From Streptomyces albireticuli (GTDB lineage Bacteria; Actinomycetota; Actinomycetes; Streptomycetales; Streptomycetaceae), in NCBI RefSeq assembly GCF_002192455.1, contig NZ_CP021744.1, positions 3,378,001 to 3,442,000 of the forward strand: a stretch of 64,000 bases of DNA, given 5' to 3'. The notes under the pieces are model-generated. The model made no database searches, had not been told where the DNA came from, and was given only the letters and a program-made list of their open reading frames with translations. Position 1 is the first letter of the stretch, and each line of letters begins with the position of its first letter. The position numbers and the translations under genes were made by a program. Positions 58,536 through 64,000 of the stretch are shown in pieces.

Positions 58536-59060
58536 ATGACATACATCACGCTCGTCCGGGGCGACATCACAGAGCAGGCCGTCGACGCCGTCGTGAACGC
58601 GGCGAACAGCTCCCTGCTGGGCGGGGGCGGCGTGGACGGGGCCGTCCACCGGCGCGGCGGGCCCGAGATCCTGGCCGCCTGCCGTGACCTGCGGGCGGGC
58701 CACTACGGGCGCGGTCTGGCGGCCGGCCGGGCCGTCGCCACGACCGCGGGCCGGCTGCCCGCCCGCTGGGTGATCCACACGGTGGGCCCGGTCTTCTCGC
58801 CCGACGAGGACCGCTCCGCGACCCTCGCGTCCTGCTACCGGGAGTCGCTGCGGGTGGCGGACGAGCTGGGCGCCCGTACGGTCGCGTTCCCGGCGATCTC
58901 CACAGGTGTCTACCGCTGGCCGATGGCGGACGCGGCGCGGATCGCGGTCCGGGCGGTCACGGAGGCGGCGGAGGAGACGGGCTCGGGCGTCACGGAGGCG
59001 CGCTTCGTCCTCTTCGACGCGGCGGCCTTCGAAGCCTTCGAGGCGGCGCTGGCGGGCTGA
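58536..59060 (+). CDS. Macrodomain protein (O-acetyl-ADP-ribose deacetylase type)
   Basis: A 174-residue single macrodomain that binds or hydrolyses ADP-ribose derivatives. The motifs are VNAANSSLLGGGGVDGAVH (catalytic Asn and the Asp in GGVDGAV) and FPAISTGVYRWPM. It most resembles the YmdB/MacroD group. The ATG at 58536 is used. It is divergent from the phosphatase and convergent with the NlpC/P60 gene. Confidence 0.93.
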   Translation: MTYITLVRGDITEQAVDAVVNAANSSLLGGGGVDGAVHRRGGPEILAACRDLRAGHYGRGLAAGRAVATTAGRLPARWVIHTVGPVFSPDEDRSATLASCYRESLRVADELGARTVAFPAISTGVYRWPMADAARIAVRAVTEAAEETGSGVTEARFVLFDAAAFEAFEAALAG

Positions 59061-59156
59061 TCTCGGCCCGGCCGGCATTCGAGGCCACCGCGCGGAGCGG
59101 AAAGGGTGCCCGGGGGCGAAGCCCCCGGGCAGGGGAAACGGCCCCGCGGGGCACTA
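59061..59156. repeat. Dispersed repeat, copy 9 (short, convergent junction)
   Basis: A fragment holding GGCCCGGCCGGCATTCGAGG, a CCGCGCGGAGCGGAAAGGG segment and CCCCGGGC arms. It lies between the macrodomain and NlpC/P60 genes. Confidence 0.55.
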
Positions 59157-60203
59157 CCCCGGCCGCACCACCCCGAGCACCGGCATCGTCCCCGCCCCCG
59201 CCATCGTCACCTGCCGGCCGGGCCGCGGCGCGTGCACCATCGTGCCGTCGCCCACGTACATCCCCACATGGCTCGCGTCCGCGAAGTAGATGATCAGATC
59301 GCCGGGGCGCATGTCCTTGACGTCCACCTTGGGCAGCTGGCGCCACTGCTCCTGCGAGGTGCGCGGTATGGGCCGGCCGGCGGCTGCCCAGGCCTTCAGG
59401 GTCAGGCCCGAGCAGTCGAAGGTGTCGGGGCCTTCGGCGCCCCACACGTAGTTCTTGCCGATCTGGGCGGTCGCGAAGGCGACGGCCCGCTTGCCGTCGC
59501 CCGTCGCCGAGCCGGCGTCCTTGAGGGTGACGCCCTTCACGGCGTCGGAGGAGAGCCACTGCTTCTGCTGCTGCCGGGCCCGCTCCTCCTCCAGCTGCCG
59601 CAGCCGCTCCTTCTCCTTCTCCTCCAGCCGCGACTCCAGCGCCCTGGCGGCCGACAGCTTGGACTCGATCTCCCGCTTGGCGCTCTCCTTGCGCTTGCGC
59701 TCGTCGTCGAGGGTGCGCCAGCGCTTGCTCGCGGCCTTCGCGTAGCCGTCGAGGTCCTTCTGGGTGGCGGCGGCCTCGGCGATCAGACCGCGCGTGGCGG
59801 CCTCCCCTTTATGGGTGAGCGCGAGGCCCTCCAGGAAGGTCTGCGGGGAGGCCGAGAGGAAGAGCCGCACCTGGGGCGGCATGGAGCCGTCGCGGTACTG
59901 GGCGCGGGCCAGCGAGCCGGCCTGGTTACGGAGCCGGTTCATCCGCTCCTGCGCGGCGGCCGCGTTCTTCGCGATCTCCACGATCGACTTCTCCTGGCGG
60001 CGGGTCGCCTCGTCCGCCGCGTTGTACGCGTCGGTGGCCGCCTCCGCCTGCCGGTAGAGGCCCTCCACCTCCTTGTGCACGTCCTCCAGGCTCCGCGTCG
60101 GCGGCTTCGCGTCCGCGAAGGCCACACCGGGCACGGCGACCGCCCAGACCAGCGCCGTCAGCGCTATCGCGTACCCGCCCGTACCCCTGCCGTACCGCCT
60201 CAC
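59154..60203 (-). CDS. Secreted NlpC/P60 cell-wall hydrolase with coiled coil
   Basis: A 349-residue endopeptidase that cuts peptidoglycan stem peptides. The start is the GTG at 60201-60203, which gives a proper signal peptide (ALTALVWAVAVPGVAFA) with GGAGG six bases ahead; longer in-frame starts do not. Residues ~35-215 form a coiled coil that controls activity. The NlpC/P60 domain (about 235-349) has the catalytic Cys in GPDTFDCSGLTLKAW and His in DASHVGMYVGDG. It is divergent from pstS. Confidence 0.92.
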   Translation of the reverse strand: MRRYGRGTGGYAIALTALVWAVAVPGVAFADAKPPTRSLEDVHKEVEGLYRQAEAATDAYNAADEATRRQEKSIVEIAKNAAAAQERMNRLRNQAGSLARAQYRDGSMPPQVRLFLSASPQTFLEGLALTHKGEAATRGLIAEAAATQKDLDGYAKAASKRWRTLDDERKRKESAKREIESKLSAARALESRLEEKEKERLRQLEEERARQQQKQWLSSDAVKGVTLKDAGSATGDGKRAVAFATAQIGKNYVWGAEGPDTFDCSGLTLKAWAAAGRPIPRTSQEQWRQLPKVDVKDMRPGDLIIYFADASHVGMYVGDGTMVHAPRPGRQVTMAGAGTMPVLGVVRPG

Positions 60204-60353
60204 AGGCCACCTCCGCGGCGTCCGCCCCCATGTCTGACATACCGTCACGTGAGACACGGATGCTGCCATGGCCACCCGGAAACCGACAGAGATCTGCGTC
60301 ACACTCGGTGGGGAAATCGGCCTTTCCGCCGGGCCACCACCCTGACGGGTGAG

Positions 60354-60375
60354 GTTCACCCTCCGTTCACTCTCA
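60354..60375 (+). promoter_or_regulatory. PHO box (PhoP binding site) of the pst operon
   Basis: Two direct 11-bp repeat units, GTTCACCCTCC and GTTCACTCTCA, fit the Streptomyces PHO-box consensus (G[GT]TCAYYYR[GC]G). It lies 162 bp ahead of pstS. The pst operon should be induced on phosphate starvation by PhoRP. The rest of the gap 60204-60536 shows no other feature. Confidence 0.8.
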
Positions 60376-60536
60376 CCCTTCGACCGCTTCACCTGTTCTG
60401 CCTAATTTCGGGGCTAGAAGGTGTGAGCCCCACCGTCCGAACGGCCCTCACCCTCGTGGCACGACCAGAGCAACATGAGCACCACCCACCTCTCGCACGC
60501 CGCCCCAGCGGCGGCTCCCGGAAGGAACACCCGAAA

Positions 60537-61667
60537 GTGAAGCTTCAGCGCAAGAACCGGCTCCGCGCCGTCGCCTTCGGCGCCATCGCCGTCTCCGGCG
60601 CCCTGGTCCTCACGGCGTGCGGCTCGGACGACAACAGCGGCGGCGGCTCCACCGGCGGTGGCTCCACCAAGGCCGCCGGCAACATCAAGTGCGAGGGCAA
60701 GGGCCAGCTGCTGGCCTCGGGCTCGTCCGCGCAGAAGAACGCCATGGACCTGTGGGTCAAGAACTTCATGGCGGCCTGCAAGGACATCCAGATCAACTAC
60801 AAGCCCACCGGTTCGGGCGCGGGCATCCAGGAGTTCCTCCAGGGCAAGACCGCCTTCGCCGGCTCCGACTCCGCGCTCAAGCCGGAGGAGGTCACCAAGT
60901 CCAAGGAGGTCGTCAAGGGCGGTCAGGGCATCAACCTGCCCCTGGTCGGCGGCCCCATCGCCGTGGGTTACAAGGTCCCCGGCGTGAAGGACCTGGTCCT
61001 GGACGCGGACACGCTCGCCAAGATCTTCGACAACAAGATCGACAAGTGGAACGACCCGGCGATCGCCAAGCTCAACAAGGACGCCAAGCTCCCCGACCTC
61101 AAGATCCAGGCGTTCCACCGCTCGGACGAGTCGGGCACCACGGACAACTTCACCAAGTACCTCAAGGCCGCCGCCGACAAGTCCTGGCCGTACGAGCCCG
61201 CCAAGGCCTGGAAGCCCAAGGGCGGCCAGTCCGCCGACGGCTCGGCCGGTGTGTCCTCGCAGGTCAAGCAGACCGACGGCGCCATCTCCTACTTCGAGCT
61301 CTCCTACGCCACCGCCAACAAGATCGACACGGTCAAGCTGAACACCGGCGCCAGCGCCCCGGTCGAGGCCACCTCGGACAACGCCTCCAAGGCGATCGCC
61401 GAGGCCAAGATCACCGGCACCGGCAAGGACCTCGCGCTCAAGCTCAACTACGCCACCAAGGCCGAGGGCGCCTACCCGATCACCCTGGTGACGTACGAGG
61501 TCGTCGGCGACAAGGGCAACAAGGCCGAGACCCTGCCCGCCACCAAGTCCTTCCTGACCTACATCGCGAGCGAGGACGGCCAGTCCGTCCTCAAGGACCT
61601 CGGCTACGCCCCGCTGCCCGCCGAGATCGCGACGAAGGTCCGCGAGGCCGTCGCGAGCCTCGCCTGA
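60537..61667 (+). CDS. pstS: Phosphate-binding lipoprotein PstS
   Basis: A 376-residue phosphate receptor of the high-affinity Pst importer. The lipoprotein signal ends in LVLTACGS (Cys near residue 25), followed by a Gly/Ser linker. The phosphate-contacting regions include ASGSSAQKNAMDLW, SDSALKPEEV and HRSDESGTTDNFTKYL. The GTG at 60537 has GGAAGGAA upstream. A strong hairpin after the gene probably gives it higher expression than pstCAB. Confidence 0.96.
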   Translation: MKLQRKNRLRAVAFGAIAVSGALVLTACGSDDNSGGGSTGGGSTKAAGNIKCEGKGQLLASGSSAQKNAMDLWVKNFMAACKDIQINYKPTGSGAGIQEFLQGKTAFAGSDSALKPEEVTKSKEVVKGGQGINLPLVGGPIAVGYKVPGVKDLVLDADTLAKIFDNKIDKWNDPAIAKLNKDAKLPDLKIQAFHRSDESGTTDNFTKYLKAAADKSWPYEPAKAWKPKGGQSADGSAGVSSQVKQTDGAISYFELSYATANKIDTVKLNTGASAPVEATSDNASKAIAEAKITGTGKDLALKLNYATKAEGAYPITLVTYEVVGDKGNKAETLPATKSFLTYIASEDGQSVLKDLGYAPLPAEIATKVREAVASLA

Positions 61668-61672
61668 CCCGT

Positions 61673-61707
61673 GTGCGGCCGGGACCCGGACCGGGTCCCG
61701 GCCGCAC
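61673..61707 (+). terminator. Intra-operon hairpin between pstS and pstC
   Basis: A perfect 15-bp stem (GTGCGGCCGGGACCC and complement) with a 5-nt loop, six bases after the pstS stop codon. It can act as a partial terminator or RNA stabiliser. Confidence 0.75.
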
Positions 61708-61775
61708 CGTCCGGTGCACCGCCGCGCCAGGGGCCGCGCTCATCCGCGAGCCGGCCCCGCAGACCGGAGAAACCC

Positions 61776-62768
61776 ATGGAAATATCCTCAGCCACCGCAG
61801 ACTCACCACCGCCACCGGCCGGCGGGCCCGCCACCGCGGCCCGGACGAAGTCGGCCACCCGACCGGGTGACCGCATCTTCCTCGCCTTCTCCCGGGGCTC
61901 CGGCATCCTGCTCCTGGTGATCATGGCCGCGATCGCGGTCTTCCTCACCGTCCGGGCCACCAGCGCCCTCTCGAAGAACGAAGGCAACTTCTTCACCACC
62001 TTCGAGTGGACCGCCAACGGCACCCCGCCGGTCTTCGGCATAGCCGTCCTGGCCTTCGGCACCGTGGTCAGCTCGGTCATCGCGATGCTCATCGCGGTCC
62101 CGGTCGCCATCGGCATCGCGCTCTTCATCTCGCACTACGCGCCCCGCCGGCTGGCCACCCCGCTGTCCTACGTGATCGACCTGCTCGCCGCCGTGCCGTC
62201 CATCGTCTACGGCCTCTGGGGCGCCCTCTTCCTGGTGCCCCACCTCGGCGGCCTCTACAGCTGGCTCGACGACTACCTCGGCTGGACCGGGATCTTCGCG
62301 TACCACGACGGCGCCGCCCGCTCCCTCTTCACCATCGGCATCCTGCTGGCGATCATGATCCTGCCGATCGTCACCAGCGTCAGCCGCGAGGTCTTCCTCC
62401 AGACCCCGAAGATGAACGAGGAGGCCGCGCTCGCGCTCGGCGCGACCCGCTGGGAAGTCATCCGGATGGCCGTCCTCCCGTTCGGCCGTTCCGGTGTCAT
62501 CAGCGCCTCGATGCTGGGCCTCGGCCGCGCGCTCGGCGAGACCATGGCCGTCGCGACGGTCCTCTCCCCCAGCTTCGAGATCGGCAAGAGCCTGCTGGAC
62601 CCCGGCGGCGGAACGTTTGCGCAGAACATCGCCAGCAGCTTCAAGGAGTCCGGTGAGATCGGCAAGGACGCCCTGATCGCCTCCGGTCTGGTGCTCTTCG
62701 TCCTCACCCTGCTGGTCAACGGCGCCGCCCGCCTGATCATCGCGCGCCGCAAGGAGTACACGGCATGA
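61776..62768 (+). CDS. pstC: Phosphate ABC transporter permease PstC
   Basis: A 330-residue permease with six transmembrane helices after a ~35-residue Pro/Ala-rich N-terminus. The coupling-loop motif is EEAALALGATRWEVIRMAVL. The signature VPSIVYGLWGALF is present. The ATG at 61776 has GGAGAAA upstream. Its stop overlaps the pstA start (ATGA). Confidence 0.95.
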   Translation: MEISSATADSPPPPAGGPATAARTKSATRPGDRIFLAFSRGSGILLLVIMAAIAVFLTVRATSALSKNEGNFFTTFEWTANGTPPVFGIAVLAFGTVVSSVIAMLIAVPVAIGIALFISHYAPRRLATPLSYVIDLLAAVPSIVYGLWGALFLVPHLGGLYSWLDDYLGWTGIFAYHDGAARSLFTIGILLAIMILPIVTSVSREVFLQTPKMNEEAALALGATRWEVIRMAVLPFGRSGVISASMLGLGRALGETMAVATVLSPSFEIGKSLLDPGGGTFAQNIASSFKESGEIGKDALIASGLVLFVLTLLVNGAARLIIARRKEYTA

Positions 62769-63847
62769 GCGGAGTGACCATGAACGAGCCGCTGGTCGCC
62801 GACGACGTCCCGGGCGCCTCCCGGCCCCTGCGCCAGCCGCGCCTCCCCCGCTGGACCCCGGCCGCCCTCGCCGCCGCCTCGGTGGCCGTGGGCGTGGGCA
62901 TCGGCCTGGGCGCCGGGCTGCACAGCCGCATCCAGTGGGGCCTGATCGCCGTCCTCCTCTTCGTCGCCGGGATGTACGCCCTCGCGACCCGCGTCGAGGG
63001 CCGCCGGCAGGCCAAGGACCGGCTGGCCACCAGCCTGGTCTGGGTCTGCTTCGTCCTCGCCGTGATCCCGCTGGTCTCCCTCGGTTGGGAGACGGTCTCG
63101 CGCGGCAGCAAGGTGCTCGACGGCAACTTCCTCACGCACTCCATGGCCGGCGTGCTGACCATCCAGCCCGGCGGCGGCGTCTACCACGCGATCATCGGCA
63201 CCCTGGAGCAGGTCGGCATCGCCACCGCCATCGCGGCCCCGATCGGCCTGCTGACCGCCGTCTACCTGGTGGAGTACGGCCGCGGCCGGCTCGCCAAGGC
63301 GGTCACCTTCTTCGTCGACGTCATGACGGGCATCCCGTCGATCGTCGCCGGTCTGTTCATCCTCAGCTTCTGGATCCTGATGCTGGACTTCGGCTACTCC
63401 GGCTTCGCCGGGTCGATGGCCCTGGCGATCCTGATGATGCCCGTCGTCGTCCGCTCCACCGAGGAGATGCTCAAGCTCGTACCGAACGAGCTGCGCGAGG
63501 CCTCGCTGGCCCTCGGCGTGCCCAAGTGGCGCACGATCCTCAAGGTCGTCCTGCCCACCGCCATCGGCGGCATCGCCACCGGTGTGATGCTCGCGGTCGC
63601 CCGCATCGCCGGTGAGTCCGCCCCGATCGTGCTGCTGGTCTTCGGCTCCCAGCTGATCAACAACAACCCCTTCGACGGAGCCCAGTCCTCGCTGCCGTAC
63701 TACATCTACGAGCAGTGGGCGGCCGGCAACGACGCCAGCTACGACCGCGCCTGGGCGGCGGCCCTCGTCCTCATCGCCTTCGTGATGATCCTCAACCTGG
63801 TGGCCCGCGGCATCGCCCGCTGGAAGGCCCCGAAGACCCATCGCTGA
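62765..63847 (+). CDS. pstA: Phosphate ABC transporter permease PstA
   Basis: A 360-residue permease. The N-terminal half contributes extra transmembrane helices (about 35-75 and 85-115) before the conserved six-helix unit. Motifs include GIPSIVAGLFILSFWIL and REASLALGVPKWRTILKVVL. The start overlaps the pstC stop by four bases, so translation is coupled. Confidence 0.95.
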   Translation: MSGVTMNEPLVADDVPGASRPLRQPRLPRWTPAALAAASVAVGVGIGLGAGLHSRIQWGLIAVLLFVAGMYALATRVEGRRQAKDRLATSLVWVCFVLAVIPLVSLGWETVSRGSKVLDGNFLTHSMAGVLTIQPGGGVYHAIIGTLEQVGIATAIAAPIGLLTAVYLVEYGRGRLAKAVTFFVDVMTGIPSIVAGLFILSFWILMLDFGYSGFAGSMALAILMMPVVVRSTEEMLKLVPNELREASLALGVPKWRTILKVVLPTAIGGIATGVMLAVARIAGESAPIVLLVFGSQLINNNPFDGAQSSLPYYIYEQWAAGNDASYDRAWAAALVLIAFVMILNLVARGIARWKAPKTHR

Positions 63848-63877
63848 CAGCGATAGCAGAAAGCAGAAGTGATCCCC

Positions 63878-64000
63878 ATGGCCAAGCGAATCGACGTCAG
63901 CGGCCTCTCCGCGTTCTACGGCGCCCACAAGGCCATCGACGACATCTCGATGACCGTCGAGCCCCGCTCCGTGACGGCCTTCATCGGCCCGTCCGGCTGC
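63878..64000 (+). CDS. pstB: Phosphate ABC transporter ATPase PstB (C-terminus off the right edge)
   Basis: The first 41 residues of Pst[21 protein letters not shown], then [10 protein letters not shown], the start of Walker A. The ATG at 63878 follows pstA by 30 bp. The rest of the gene is outside the window. Confidence 0.94.
   Translation, partial: MAKRIDVSGLSAFYGAHKAIDDISMTVEPRSVTAFIGPSGC

Overview
The window is chromosomal DNA from a Streptomyces or a very close relative. The evidence is the extreme GC content with GC-rich third codon positions, frequent GTG starts, and actinobacterial marker genes: mshD (mycothiol synthase), glnR, nur, rsiG (the c-di-GMP-dependent anti-sigma factor of WhiG), a WhiJ/DUF397/RsbW-type developmental locus, DUF2516, DUF3099 and DUF1876 proteins, and an Eis-like acetyltransferase. 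No rRNA, tRNA, insertion sequence, CRISPR array or replication origin was recognised. All calls come from reading the sequence and recalling protein families; no alignment or database search was run.

Layout. 0-9.7 kb: an ABC ATPase (cut by the left edge) with a GntR/YtrA-type repressor, mshD, a membrane protein, a secreted 5'-nucleotidase, a small secreted peptide, a DUF1876 protein, an HtrA-like protease and a two-component system. 9.7-26.2 kb: a more accessory-looking stretch with a frameshifted threonine aldolase, an ATP-grasp ligase plus MFS exporter, a DUF2993 protein, an NmrA-type reductase, a stand-alone condensation-domain protein, a WhiJ-like cluster, a second ATP-grasp protein overlapping an ankyrin/HEAT protein, and a Tat-exported lectin-propeller/TPR protein. 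26.2-48.2 kb: mostly housekeeping and regulation, with a LacI regulator, glnR, a heterodimeric ABC exporter, sulfur-transfer genes behind a short Cys-codon leader ORF, a cobalamin riboswitch driving a FecCD-type ABC importer, nur, ygfZ, dtd, rsiG, asparaginase and an Eis-like GNAT. 48.2-56 kb: small regulators paired with enzymes (FMN reductase/HxlR, TetR/VOC pair, MerR-TipAS, ECF sigma factor with SRPBCC protein, XRE regulator) and tandem repeats. 56-64 kb: an HbhA-like protein, DUF2516, a REC-PP2C phosphatase, a macrodomain protein, an NlpC/P60 hydrolase, and the PHO-box-preceded pstSCAB operon, with pstB cut by the right edge.

Two patterns run across the window. First, a modular dispersed GC-rich repeat (core CCCCGCCCCTTCCCG and its complement, often with AACGCCGGNCGGGCTG) occurs at nine places, seven of them between convergent genes, where head-to-head copies form long bidirectional hairpins. 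It also supplies the last ~30 codons of one hydrolase. Second, three genes (threonine aldolase, an ABC exporter subunit, asparaginase) each look intact if one G or C is added to a short homopolymer, which suggests either sequencing undercalls or recent slippage.

Regulation is unusually legible. There are perfect palindromic operators in front of the GntR, TetR and XRE regulators, a MerR-type dyad, a PHO box, a B12 riboswitch, a probable cysteine attenuator and an intra-operon hairpin after pstS.
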